Below, in pieces: positions 42,377 through 50,428 of a DNA stretch of 64,000 bases. The notes under the pieces are model-generated. The model made no database searches and was not told the DNA's origin. It worked only from the letters and a program-made list of their open reading frames with translations. Every line of letters begins with the position of its first letter. The stretch's first letter is position 1. A program made the position numbers and the translations under genes. The stretch is from Curtobacterium oceanosedimentum (GTDB lineage: Bacteria; Actinomycetota; Actinomycetes; Actinomycetales; Microbacteriaceae), in assembly GCF_020297365.1 (NCBI RefSeq), contig NZ_JAIXIG010000005.1:62001-126000 (forward strand), given 5' to 3'.

Positions 42377-43555
42377 TCAGACGTCCTTCGGCAGCTTCCG
42401 CACCTTCGCGCGCCGCTTGCGGCGCTCCGGGATCATCGACCGCATCTCCTCGAGCTTGCCGAAGCAGAGCAGGCGGTCACCGGGTTCGAGGGCGACGCCG
42501 CTGCGCGGGTTCGGGATGACGTTCGAGCCGCGGTGCAGGGTCAGGACCGTGATGTCGCGGTCCCAGAGCCCGGACTCCTTGATGGTCTTGCCCACCAGGT
42601 CGGCGTTGGTGTGCACGAGGAGCTCGGCGACGCCGTACCCGGTCGACACCGACAGGCGCTGCCGGACGTCGATCTCGGGGAACGCGACCTGGTTGGCGAT
42701 GAAGTCGACGATCGCGCCCGCGATGTCGAGTCCGGTGGCGCGTTCGACGCCCTCGAGCCCCGGGGACGAGTTGACCTCCATGACGAGCGGGCCGTCGTTG
42801 CCCTCGAGCATGTCCACGCCCGCGACCTTCAGGCCCATGATCTGTGCGGAGCGGACCGCGACGGCCTCGTACTCCGGCGACAGGGTGACCTTCTCGACGG
42901 TGCCACCGCGGTGCACGTTCGACCGGAACTCGTCGCCGGACGCGGTCCGGCGCATCGCGGCCACGACCCGGTCGCCGACCACGAGCGCGCGGATGTCGCG
43001 ACCGCGGCTCTCCGAGATGAACGACTGGATGAGCACGTTCTGCTTGGTGGAGTGCAGGGTCTCGACGATCGACTCGGCGACCTTCGCCTCGGGCGCCAGG
43101 ATCACGCCGATGCCCTGCGTGCCCTCGAGGAGCTTGATCACGACCGGGGCACCACCGACCCGTTCGATCGCACCGCGCACGTCGTTCCGGCCGGCCACGA
43201 ACGTCGTCGCCGGCATGCCGATGTCGTGCCGGGACAGGATCTGGTTCGCCCGCAGCTTGTCCCGCGAGTTCGTGATGCCGTTGGCCGTGTTCGGCGTGTA
43301 GACGTCCATCTGCTCGAACTGCCGCACGACGGCGGTGCCGTAGTAGGTGATCGAGTTCCCGATGCGCGGCAGCACGGCGTCGTAGTCGCTCAGCAGCTTG
43401 CCGCGGTAGAGCAGGTCCGGGTCCTCGCCGGACAGGTCGATCGCGAAGCGCAGGGTGTTGAGCACCTTCACCTCGTGCCCACGGTCGAGGGCCGCCGCGC
43501 GCAGGCGCTGGGTCGAGTACGCCTGGGGCGCGCGCGACAGGATGGCGAGTTTCAT
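42377..43555 (-). CDS. rimK: RimK-type ATP-grasp ligase with C-terminal RCK_C domain
   Basis: A 392-residue protein. Residues 1-290 follow RimK (MKLAILSRAPQAYSTQRLRA, ITNSRDKLRANQILSRHDIG, VVIKLLEGTQGIGVILA, AGVDMLEGNDGPLVMEVNSS), which adds glutamate residues to the C-terminus of ribosomal protein S6. Residues about 310-385 (VSTGYGVAELLVHTNADLVG, ALEPGDRLLCFGKLEEM) look like a TrkA_C/RCK_C ligand-binding domain, which ordinary RimK lacks. The extra domain suggests control by a small molecule. It is divergent from the retropepsin gene and 96 bases upstream of oleA on the same strand. Confidence 0.85.
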   Translation of the reverse strand: MKLAILSRAPQAYSTQRLRAAALDRGHEVKVLNTLRFAIDLSGEDPDLLYRGKLLSDYDAVLPRIGNSITYYGTAVVRQFEQMDVYTPNTANGITNSRDKLRANQILSRHDIGMPATTFVAGRNDVRGAIERVGGAPVVIKLLEGTQGIGVILAPEAKVAESIVETLHSTKQNVLIQSFISESRGRDIRALVVGDRVVAAMRRTASGDEFRSNVHRGGTVEKVTLSPEYEAVAVRSAQIMGLKVAGVDMLEGNDGPLVMEVNSSPGLEGVERATGLDIAGAIVDFIANQVAFPEIDVRQRLSVSTGYGVAELLVHTNADLVGKTIKESGLWDRDITVLTLHRGSNVIPNPRSGVALEPGDRLLCFGKLEEMRSMIPERRKRRAKVRKLPKDV

Positions 43556-43642
43556 CGAGGGGTTCTCCGCGGGGTCGGATCGACGGCGACGCTCCATCAA
43601 AGCATGCGGACGGGGCTGCGGAGCATGCGACAGGATGGGGGC

Positions 43643-44125
43643 ATGGCCCGTGCTCCGAAGTCCTCCGACCGGGGGCTCGTCGTCGCCGGGTGGCGCGAGT
43701 GGGCGGGCCTGCCGGACCTCGGGATCCCGTGGATCAAGGTGAAGCTCGACACGGGTGCGCGCACCTCTGCCCTGCACGCGTTCGACCTCGAGGAACTCCC
43801 CGGCGAACGGGTCCGGTTCTCGCTGCACCCCTGGCAGGACACCGATGCCGACGCCTCCACCATCGAGTGCGACGTGCACGACCGGCGCATCGTCCGTAGC
43901 TCGACCGGGCACACCCAGGAGCGCATCGTCGTGCGCACCCCGATCGCGTTGGCCGGCCGAGTGGTCGAGTCCGAGGTCACGCTGAGCAACCGCGACCAGA
44001 TGGGCTTCCGGATGCTCGTCGGGCGCGAGGCGCTGCGGCAGGGGTTCCTCGTCGACCCCGCCCGGTCCTTCATGGCCGGTCGCGCGCCGAAGGAGATCCG
44101 ACGCCGCAACCGCGGTCGCGCCTGA
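43643..44125 (+). CDS. RimB-like retropepsin (putative ATP-dependent zinc protease family)
   Basis: A 160-residue aspartic protease-like protein with the active-site loop VKLDTGARTSALHA, then RVRFSLHPW, STGHTQERIVVRTPIALAGR and FRMLVGREALRQGFLVDP. This is the family annotated as ATP-dependent zinc protease and recognised as retropepsin-like; in Pseudomonas RimB cleaves the glutamate tails that RimK adds to S6. The gene is divergent from rimK (88 bases between the starts), so a modification and removal pair is inferred. ATG 43643 was chosen, with 43625 as a possible longer start. Confidence 0.85.
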   Translation: MARAPKSSDRGLVVAGWREWAGLPDLGIPWIKVKLDTGARTSALHAFDLEELPGERVRFSLHPWQDTDADASTIECDVHDRRIVRSSTGHTQERIVVRTPIALAGRVVESEVTLSNRDQMGFRMLVGREALRQGFLVDPARSFMAGRAPKEIRRRNRGRA

Positions 44126-44131
44126 GTCGCC

Positions 44132-44146
44132 GTCCGGCGGCCGGAC
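44132..44146. terminator. Short palindrome between convergent genes
   Basis: GTCCGGC (44132-44138) and GCCGGAC (44140-44146) face one another around one base, between the retropepsin stop and the TetR stop. It may be a weak bidirectional terminator. Confidence 0.35.
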
Positions 44147-44174
44147 TGCCGGCCGAGCGCGCCCGCGGAACCGC

Positions 44175-44729
44175 TCAGGGGAGCATGCCGACGACGAGCG
44201 CGCGCGCCGTCGTGGTGTCGGCTGCGGGGTCGCGCAGCCGCATGGCGAGGGCGCCCGACACGACGAGCAGCAGCTGTTCGGCGAACACCGGCGCCCGGTC
44301 CCCCACGAGCGGCCGGGCCGTCTCGGTCAACCGTCGCCGCAGGGTCGCCGTCTCGTGGTCGAGCACGACACGCAGCTCGTCCGGGGCGTCCACGTACTCG
44401 GCAGCACTCCCGAGGAAGGCGCACCACCGCGACCCGCCGGCCGTCGCCCGGTAGGCGTCGAGTGCGTCGAACACCGCGAGCAGCCGCCCGCGGTCGTCCG
44501 ACGCGGCGTCGACCATGCGGTCCCACGTCGCGATCCAGTCCGCGTGCCGCCGGGTCAGGGCCGCCGCCACGAGCGACTCCTTGCTCGCGTAGCCGCGGTA
44601 GAGCGTGGCCGTGGACACCCCGGCCCGTTCCAGGACGGCGTCGATCGGGGTGGCGGCGATGCCCTGTGAGAAGAAGAGCTCCTCGGCGGCGTCGAGCAGC
44701 CGTTGCTCGGTCCCTGGGCGCATCACCAT
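44175..44729 (-). CDS. TetR-family repressor
   Basis: A 184-residue protein with the TetR helix-turn-helix (LLDAAEELFFSQGIAATPID, VSTATLYRGYASKESLVAAA) at residues about 10-58 and a variable ligand domain (FAEQLLLVVSGALAMRLRD). Two ATGs (44729 and 44723) are equally likely starts. It is divergent from the MFS gene with a 12-bp palindrome between, so it most likely represses that transporter until a drug or metabolite binds. Confidence 0.9.
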   Translation of the reverse strand: MVMRPGTEQRLLDAAEELFFSQGIAATPIDAVLERAGVSTATLYRGYASKESLVAAALTRRHADWIATWDRMVDAASDDRGRLLAVFDALDAYRATAGGSRWCAFLGSAAEYVDAPDELRVVLDHETATLRRRLTETARPLVGDRAPVFAEQLLLVVSGALAMRLRDPAADTTTARALVVGMLP

Positions 44730-44752
44730 GACAGCACCCTAGGCTCTGCAAA

Positions 44753-45943
44753 GTGAAACGATCGTTTTCGTTACGGCAGCGCGTGCTGCTGGCCTCGGGC
44801 CTCGCCCTCATCGCCGCGACGTACGGGCTGGTGCGCCTGGCGTACGGACTGTTCCTGCCCGACGTGCAGCGCGACACCGGCCTGCAGTCAGGGGCGGCCG
44901 GGTGGGTGTCCTCCGGCGCCTCGGCCCTCTACTGCGTCGGTGCCGTCGCCGGGTTCCTGCTGGCCGCACGACTCCCCCGGGTGCTCGCCGCCCTCGCCGC
45001 GGCGGTGGCCGGCGGTGGTGCCGTCGCAATGGCACTGTCCGACGGCCCGCTGGGGTTCGGTGTGAGCGCCGTCGTCGCCTCGGCGGGCGCAGGACTCGCC
45101 TCGCCGGCGCTCGTCCGGATCGTCGCCGAGCAGGTCCCGACGGCCCTGCAGTCGCGGGCGCAGGCGGTCGTCAACGCCGGGACCGGGCCGGGCTTGGTGG
45201 TGGCCGGTGTCCTGGCACTCGTGCTGCTGCCCGACTGGCGGACGGCGTGGGCGCTCTCCGGGGTCTTCGCGCTCGTCGTCGGTGGTGTGCTGCTCGTCTC
45301 GGCGCGCGGCGGCGGAGACGGCGGGGCGCCCGCTGCCGTGCCCGGCCGGTCGTGGTTCGCGGCGCACCGGGCGGTGTTCGCGCTCGCACTGCTCTTCGGT
45401 GCCGGGTCAGCCGTGGTCTGGACGTTCGGGCGCTCCGCGCTCGTGGCGGCGGGAGCGTCCGCCGCGGTGTCGGTCGGCGCGTGGATCGCACTGGGGCTGG
45501 GCGGAGCGGCGGTCGTGGTCACCACGCGGTGGACGAGCGGCATGCGGGCGCGCACGCTCTGGACGGTCACCGCGGGTTCCGTGGCCGTCGCCGTGGTCGT
45601 CCTGGGGGTCGCACCGGCGGCGGTCCCCGTGGCGCTGCTGGCCTGCGCGGTCTTCGGGTGGGGGTACACGGCGGCCACCGGTGCGCTCATCGCGTGGACG
45701 ACCGAGATCGACGCCGAGCGGTCGTCGGCGGGGACGTCGATGCTCTTCGTGGCGCTCGTGCTCGGGCAGGCCGTGGGTGCAGCGGGAGCCGGGGCGCTGG
45801 TCGGCCCGACGGGCCACGCCGTGACGTTCGTGGTCGGGGCCGTGGTGACCGCGGCGAGCGCCGTGCTCGCACCGGTTGCCCGACGCGGGCGGCGGGCAGC
45901 GGCGGACCCACTCGGTTCCCCGCCGACCGGAGCCACACGCTAG
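44753..45943 (+). CDS. MFS transporter, CynX/NimT-like
   Basis: A 396-residue membrane protein with about 12 helices. Segments such as GLVRLAYGLFLPDVQRDTGL, ASPALVRIVAEQVPTALQSR, GPGLVVAGVLALVLLPDWRT and GWGYTAATGALIAWTTEI are characteristic of the YfcJ/CynX-like major facilitator branch of efflux proteins. GTG 44753 is the start; the likely -10 (TAGGCT) is only 7 bases upstream, so it may be leaderless. It is divergent from a TetR gene, which suggests efflux of a regulated compound. Confidence 0.87.
   Translation: MKRSFSLRQRVLLASGLALIAATYGLVRLAYGLFLPDVQRDTGLQSGAAGWVSSGASALYCVGAVAGFLLAARLPRVLAALAAAVAGGGAVAMALSDGPLGFGVSAVVASAGAGLASPALVRIVAEQVPTALQSRAQAVVNAGTGPGLVVAGVLALVLLPDWRTAWALSGVFALVVGGVLLVSARGGGDGGAPAAVPGRSWFAAHRAVFALALLFGAGSAVVWTFGRSALVAAGASAAVSVGAWIALGLGGAAVVVTTRWTSGMRARTLWTVTAGSVAVAVVVLGVAPAAVPVALLACAVFGWGYTAATGALIAWTTEIDAERSSAGTSMLFVALVLGQAVGAAGAGALVGPTGHAVTFVVGAVVTAASAVLAPVARRGRRAAADPLGSPPTGATR
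44756..44767. promoter_or_regulatory. Candidate TetR operator over the MFS start
   Basis: AAACGATCGTTT is a perfect 12-bp palindrome that starts one base after the GTG codon of the transporter gene and is AT-richer than its surroundings. A repressor bound here would block both divergent promoters. Confidence 0.5.
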
Positions 45944-45953
45944 CGTTCCGTGC

Positions 45954-47225
45954 ATGGGGATGACGGCGGAGTGGTCACGGCTGCCGGTGGGGCGGCAGGA
46001 GTACCGACGGGACGCGCTGCTCGCCGTCGCGGTCGCCGGCGGGCTCACCGTGACGACGTTCCTGTACGGGTCGACGGGGACCTACGGCGACGACCAGGCC
46101 GCCTGGTGGGTCTCGGCGCTGATGATCGTCGCGAACGCCGCGCCGCTCGCGTTCCGCCGCCGGTTCCCGATGACCGTGGCGGTGCTGGTCGCCCTGGCGT
46201 TCGCCGCGACGCAGATCCTCCGCGTGCCCGAGGTCTTCCTCGTCAACTTCACGCTGTTCCTCGCCCTGTACACGGTCGGCGCCTGGTGCTCCGACCGCGT
46301 CCGCGCCGAGGCGGTGCGCTGGGTGATCATCGGCGGCATGTTCGCGTGGCTGTTCATCGCGATCTCGTTCGGGTGGGCGTCACCGACCCGCCTGCCGAAC
46401 GAGTCGGACTCGCTGCTCCCGCCGGCCATCGCCTTCGCGCTGCTCAACATCCTGATCAACGTGCTGTACTTCGGCGCCGCCTGGTACGCCGGCAACCGCG
46501 CGTGGGCGTCGGCCGTCGCCCGGCACGAGCTCGCCGAGCGGACCGCCGAGCTCGCCGCGGAACGGGAGCGGTCCGCCGCACAGGCCGTCACGATCGAGCG
46601 CGTGCGGATCGCCCGCGAGCTGCACGACGTGGTCGCGCACCACGTGTCGCTGATGGGCGTGCAGGCCGGAGCCGCACGCCGGGTCATCGACCGCGACCCC
46701 GCGCAGGCGACCGCGTCGCTCGGGGTGGTCGAGGACAGCGCCCGCACCGCGGTGGAGGAACTCCGCCGGATGCTCGGGACCCTGCGCTCCGACGACGACG
46801 CAGACCCCCGCGGGACCGCCACCGACGCCCCGAGCACCGAGGGCATCGCCCGCATCGCCGAGCTCGCCGAGTCGGCCCGCGCGGCCGGTCACCCGACCGA
46901 GTACGTGGTGGTCGGCGACGAGCGCCCGGTCCCGCCGACGGTGGCCGCCGTGGCGTACCGGATCGTGCAGGAGGCCGTGACGAACATCCTCAAGCACGCC
47001 GGACCGTCGGCGCGGGCCGACGTCCGGCTGCGCTACCTCGACGACGGGGTCGAGGTCGAGGTCGCCGACGACGGCCTCGGTGCTCGCTCCGCACGCTCCG
47101 CCGCCGGCAGCGGGCTGGGACACGTCGGGATGCGGGAACGGATCGCCGCCGTCGACGGTCGGATCGAGATCGGGCCCCGCGCCCGGGGAGGGTACCTGGT
47201 GCGCGCGTGGCTGCCGACGACCTGA
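45954..47225 (+). CDS. DesK-type sensor histidine kinase
   Basis: A 423-residue kinase. The N-terminal half has 5-6 membrane helices (such as LLAVAVAGGLTVTTFLYG, LFLALYTVGAWCSD, FAWLFIAISFGWAS). The HisKA_3 box is IARELHDVVAHHVSLMGVQA and the HATPase has YRIVQEAVTNILKHAG and GSGLGHVGMRERIA. ATG 45954 was chosen, ATG 45960 is possible. A TAGCGT about 7 bases upstream could be a -10 for a nearly leaderless message. The gene overlaps the regulator gene by 19 bases. The two-component pair precedes an ABC exporter, which it may control. Confidence 0.92.
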   Translation: MGMTAEWSRLPVGRQEYRRDALLAVAVAGGLTVTTFLYGSTGTYGDDQAAWWVSALMIVANAAPLAFRRRFPMTVAVLVALAFAATQILRVPEVFLVNFTLFLALYTVGAWCSDRVRAEAVRWVIIGGMFAWLFIAISFGWASPTRLPNESDSLLPPAIAFALLNILINVLYFGAAWYAGNRAWASAVARHELAERTAELAAERERSAAQAVTIERVRIARELHDVVAHHVSLMGVQAGAARRVIDRDPAQATASLGVVEDSARTAVEELRRMLGTLRSDDDADPRGTATDAPSTEGIARIAELAESARAAGHPTEYVVVGDERPVPPTVAAVAYRIVQEAVTNILKHAGPSARADVRLRYLDDGVEVEVADDGLGARSARSAAGSGLGHVGMRERIAAVDGRIEIGPRARGGYLVRAWLPTT

Positions 47226-47914
47226 CGATCGTGCTCGCCGACGACCAGGACCTGGTGCGGGCGGGCTTCCGCGTGATCCTGGAGTCCGAGCCGGGCTTCC
47301 GGGTGGTCGGCGAGGCACCCGACGGGGAGCGCGCCGTGCAGGCCGTGCAGGCCCTGACCCCGGACGTGGTCTGCCTGGACGTGCAGATGCCGGGCGTGGA
47401 CGGGCTCGAGGCCGCTCGGCGGATCGCGGCGCTGCCGGACCCGCCGGCCGTCCTCATGCTCACCACCTTCGACAGCGACGACGCCCTGTTCCAGGCGCTC
47501 GAGGCCGGGGCCAGCGGGTTCCTGCTGAAGAACGCCTCCCCCGAACGGCTGATCGACGCCGTGCGGACCGTCGCCGCCGGGGACGCCCTGCTCGCGCCGG
47601 ACGTCACGCGGCGCGTCATCAGCCGCGCGACCGCCGCGCTGTCGACGCCGGGCACGTCGCCGACCACCCCGACGACCCCGGACGCCGACGCGGGTGCGGG
47701 CGCGGGTGCCCTCGCAGCCGCCGGCCTGACCGAGCGGGAGTCCGAGGTCCTGCGGCTGCTCGCCCGGGGCCTGAGCAACGCCGAGATCGCCGCCGAGCTG
47801 TACGTCGGTGACGCCACGGTGAAGACGCACGTGTCGAACGTGCTGCAGAAGCTCGCGCTGCGCGACCGGATCCAGGCGGTCGTGTGGGCGTTCGAGCACG
47901 GCGTCGCCGGCTGA
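47207..47914 (+). CDS. NarL-family response regulator
   Basis: A 235-residue regulator from GTG 47207. Receiver acidic residues ADDQ (12-13) and phosphoacceptor Asp58 (VCLDVQMPG); Lys in FLLKNASP; a Pro/Thr/Ala-rich linker; a LuxR helix-turn-helix (LTERESEVLRLLARGLSNAE, TVKTHVSNVLQKLALRDR). It overlaps the kinase by 19 bases. The tandem repeats and an ABC exporter follow on the same strand; control of that exporter is a frequent arrangement but not shown. Confidence 0.94.
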   Translation: MAADDLTIVLADDQDLVRAGFRVILESEPGFRVVGEAPDGERAVQAVQALTPDVVCLDVQMPGVDGLEAARRIAALPDPPAVLMLTTFDSDDALFQALEAGASGFLLKNASPERLIDAVRTVAAGDALLAPDVTRRVISRATAALSTPGTSPTTPTTPDADAGAGAGALAAAGLTERESEVLRLLARGLSNAEIAAELYVGDATVKTHVSNVLQKLALRDRIQAVVWAFEHGVAG

Positions 47915-47919
47915 CCCGG

Positions 47920-48020
47920 CCGTCACGCGCCACCCACCCGTCCGTCACGCGCCACCCACCCGTCCGTCACGCGCCCCGCAGCCAGCCGTCACGCGCCACC
48001 CAGCCGTCACGCGCCACCCA
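47920..48020 (+). repeat. Tandem 22-bp repeats (CCGTCACGCGCCACCCA core)
   Basis: Five copies of CCGTCACGCGCCACCCA begin at 47920, 47942, 47964 (end altered to CCCGCA), 47986 and 48004; spacing is 22, 22, 22 and 18. They lie just after the response regulator stop. Not a CRISPR array: the intervals are only 1-5 bases and constant. Confidence 0.8.
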
Positions 48021-48166
48021 CCCGGCCGAGCCGGTGCGCCGTCCTCCCCCGCGCGGTGGAGCCGGCCACCCAACGGAGTCCCGTCTGGCGGCGGAGGCGG
48101 GCCGTGCCTCCCGGCCAATAGCGTCGGGGACAGCGACGACGAGCGTCGCGACGAAGGGGAACGAAC
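48021..48166. other. Upstream region of the ABC operon
   Basis: About 145 bases with a TAGCGT hexamer (48119-48124) as a possible -10 element and the purine-rich ribosome site GAAGGGGAACGAAC before the ATG at 48167. No clear -35. No gene seen. Confidence 0.4.
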
Positions 48167-49048
48167 ATGCTCACCATCGAAGGGGTGACCAAGCACTTCG
48201 GCGATCGCCGGGTGCTCGACGACGTCGGGTTCACGGTCGGCAGCGGCCGCCTGACGGGCTTCGTCGGCGGCAACGGCGCCGGCAAGACCACGACCATGCG
48301 CATCATGCTCGGCGTGCTGCAGGCCGACGCCGGCACCGTGTCGATCGACGGCACCGAGGTGCGCCCCGCGGACCGGCGCCGCTTCGGCTACATGCCCGAG
48401 GAGCGCGGTCTGTACCCGAAGATGCCGGTGGCCGAGCAGATCACCTACCTGGCACGGCTGCACGGCGTCGACAAGCGCACCGCCTCGACCCGGACGGGCG
48501 AGCTGCTCGAGCGCCTCGAGCTCACCGGGCACGCGACCGACGCCGTCGAGAAGCTCTCGCTCGGCAACCAGCAGCGCGTGCAGATCGCCGCGGCACTGGC
48601 CCACGACCCCGAGGTGCTCGTGCTCGACGAGCCGTTCTCGGGCCTCGACCCGATGGCCGTCGACACGGTGCTCGGTGTGCTGCGCGAGACGGCGGCCCAC
48701 GGTGTGCCCGTCCTGTTCTCCAGCCACCAGCTCGACGTGGTCGAGCGGCTCTGCGACGACGTCGTCGTGATCGCCGGGGGCACGATCCGCGCCGCCGGCC
48801 CGCAGGAGGAGCTCCGCAAGCAGGCGGGCCCCGCCGCGTGGGAGCTGCTCGTCGACGGTGACGTCGCCTGGCTCCGCGACGAGCCCGGAGTGGTCGTGCG
48901 CGAGTTCGACGGCGGGTACGCCGTGTTCGAGGCCGAGCACGCGACGGCCCAGCGCGTCCTGCAGCGCGCGGTCCAGCACGGCACCGTCGGCTCGTTCGCA
49001 CCGCGGGTCCCGCGGCTCAGTGAGGTCTTCCGGGAGGTCGTCCGATGA
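48167..49048 (+). CDS. ABC transporter ATP-binding protein (NatA-like)
   Basis: A 293-residue ATPase. Walker A GGNGAGKTTTMRI, the Q-loop region YMPEERGLYPKM, the signature SLGNQQRVQIA (LSLGNQQR in place of LSGGQ) and Walker B VLVLDEPFSGLDP, followed by SSHQLDVVERLCDDVVVI. The DUF4162-type C-terminus (about 225-293) is typical of NatA/ABC-2 exporters. It is coupled to the permease (ATGA overlap). Function: export of an unknown solute; sodium or a drug by family. Confidence 0.92.
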   Translation: MLTIEGVTKHFGDRRVLDDVGFTVGSGRLTGFVGGNGAGKTTTMRIMLGVLQADAGTVSIDGTEVRPADRRRFGYMPEERGLYPKMPVAEQITYLARLHGVDKRTASTRTGELLERLELTGHATDAVEKLSLGNQQRVQIAAALAHDPEVLVLDEPFSGLDPMAVDTVLGVLRETAAHGVPVLFSSHQLDVVERLCDDVVVIAGGTIRAAGPQEELRKQAGPAAWELLVDGDVAWLRDEPGVVVREFDGGYAVFEAEHATAQRVLQRAVQHGTVGSFAPRVPRLSEVFREVVR

Positions 49049-50121
49049 ACCACTCGTTCGTGCAGTCCGTGCGGCTCGTCGCCGCGCGTGAGATCCAGGC
49101 GCGCCTGCGCAGCAAGGCCTTCGTGGTCTCGGCACTCATCCTGGTCGGCATGGTCGTCGCCTCGATCGTCGTCGGCGGCATCGTGGGGAAGGCCACGGCG
49201 GACGACACCACGCCGGTCGCGGTCGTCGACGGCGTCACGCTGCCGACGACCACGGGGCTCGACGTCACCTCGTCGCCGTCGGTGGACGCGGCCGAACGGC
49301 TCGTGACCGAGGGCGAGGTCGACGCCGCGATCGTGCCGTCCGACGACACGCTCGGCTACACGGTCGTCGGGCTCGACGACGCCCCCGCCGAGGTCGTCTC
49401 GGCGCTCAGCGTGACGCCCCGCATCGAGCTGCTCGACCCGGACGCGCTGCCCGGCGGGCTGGTGTACCTGATCGCCATCGCGTTCGGCGTCGTGTACTTC
49501 GCGTCCGCGGTGACGTTCGGGCAGTCGATCGCCCAGAGCGTCGTCGAGGAGAAGTCGACGCGGGTGGTCGAGATCCTGATGTCCGCGATCCCGGCCAGGG
49601 CCCTGCTCGCGGGCAAGGTGCTCGGCAACAGCGTCATGGCGTTCGCACAGATCGTCGCCGTGGCGGTGGCCGCGATCGTCACGTTGGCGGTGACCGGGCA
49701 GGACAACATGTTCGCGAAGCTCGGCCCGAGCATCCTGTGGTTCATCGGGTTCTTCGCGATCGGGTTCGTGCTCATCGCGTCGCTGTTCGCGGCGGCCGCC
49801 GTGCTGGTGTCCCGTCAGGAGGACGTCGGCAGCGTGACGACCCCGGTGATGATGCTCGTGATGATCCCGTACTTCCTGATCATCTTCGCCTACGACAACC
49901 CGCTGGTGCTCGGCATCATGTCGTACGTGCCGTTCAGCGCCCCGATCGGGATGCCGATGCGGATCTTCCTGGGCACGGCCGAGTGGTGGGAGCCGATCCT
50001 GTCGCTCGTCATCGTGGCCGCCTCGGTCGTCGCGGTCGTGCTCATCGGTGCCCGCGTCTACGAGAACGCGCTGCTCCGCACCGGCAGCCGCGTGAAGCTG
50101 TCGGAGGCCCTGCGCGGCTGA
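49045..50121 (+). CDS. ABC-2 type permease (NatB-like)
   Basis: A 358-residue membrane protein: one N-terminal helix (AFVVSALILVGMVVASIVVG), a large extracytoplasmic domain (about 50-145) and five or six C-terminal helices (YLIAIAFGVVYFASAVTFGQ, KVLGNSVMAFAQIVAVAVAA, TPVMMLVMIPYFLIIFAYDN). VVEEKSTRVVEILMSA is the ABC-2 signature of NatB-type permeases. It overlaps the ATPase gene by 4 bases. Confidence 0.9.
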   Translation: MNHSFVQSVRLVAAREIQARLRSKAFVVSALILVGMVVASIVVGGIVGKATADDTTPVAVVDGVTLPTTTGLDVTSSPSVDAAERLVTEGEVDAAIVPSDDTLGYTVVGLDDAPAEVVSALSVTPRIELLDPDALPGGLVYLIAIAFGVVYFASAVTFGQSIAQSVVEEKSTRVVEILMSAIPARALLAGKVLGNSVMAFAQIVAVAVAAIVTLAVTGQDNMFAKLGPSILWFIGFFAIGFVLIASLFAAAAVLVSRQEDVGSVTTPVMMLVMIPYFLIIFAYDNPLVLGIMSYVPFSAPIGMPMRIFLGTAEWWEPILSLVIVAASVVAVVLIGARVYENALLRTGSRVKLSEALRG

Positions 50122-50145
50122 CGCCGCTGACCCGCCGGGTACGGC

Positions 50146-50197
50146 CGGGAGGCCCGCCCCACGTGAGCAGATCCGCTCACGTCGGGCGGGCCTCCCG
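50146..50197. terminator. Family B palindrome, copy 4, between convergent genes
   Basis: CGGGAGGCCCGCCCCACGTG starts at 50146; the right arm 50175-50197 is its reverse complement with one mismatch in 23. It separates the ABC permease gene from the XRE regulator gene, which ends at 50201. Confidence 0.75.
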
Positions 50198-50200
50198 TCG

Positions 50201-50428
50201 TCAGTCGGTGCGCACCGAGAAGACGTCGCCCGGTTGGCAGCCGAGCACCTCGCACAGCCGGGTGAGGGTGGAGAACCGGATCGCCCGGGCGCGGTTGTTC
50301 TTGAGCACCGACAGGTTGACGACGGTCACACCGACGCGGTCGGCGAGTTCGGTCAGGGTCATCCCCCGCGCGGCGAGCAGGTCGTCGAGGTGGCAGACGA
50401 CGGCGTGACCGTCCTCCTCCGGGGGCAT
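50201..50428 (-). CDS. Small XRE-family (Cro/CI-like) regulator
   Basis: A 75-residue helix-turn-helix protein (MTLTELADRVGVTVVNLSVL, then LTRLCEVLGCQPGDVFSV), the YozG/YdaS-like class that is paired with DUF2975 membrane proteins. Its ATG 50428 shares one base with the stop of the membrane gene upstream. It would regulate the pair's own promoter, which carries an array of CGAT motifs. Confidence 0.87.
   Translation of the reverse strand: MPPEEDGHAVVCHLDDLLAARGMTLTELADRVGVTVVNLSVLKNNRARAIRFSTLTRLCEVLGCQPGDVFSVRTD

Noticed and set aside
47920..48020. Repeats as a possible CRISPR array
   Set aside because: Units are adjacent with intervals of 1-5 bases, no unique spacers of 25-40 bases, and no cas genes.
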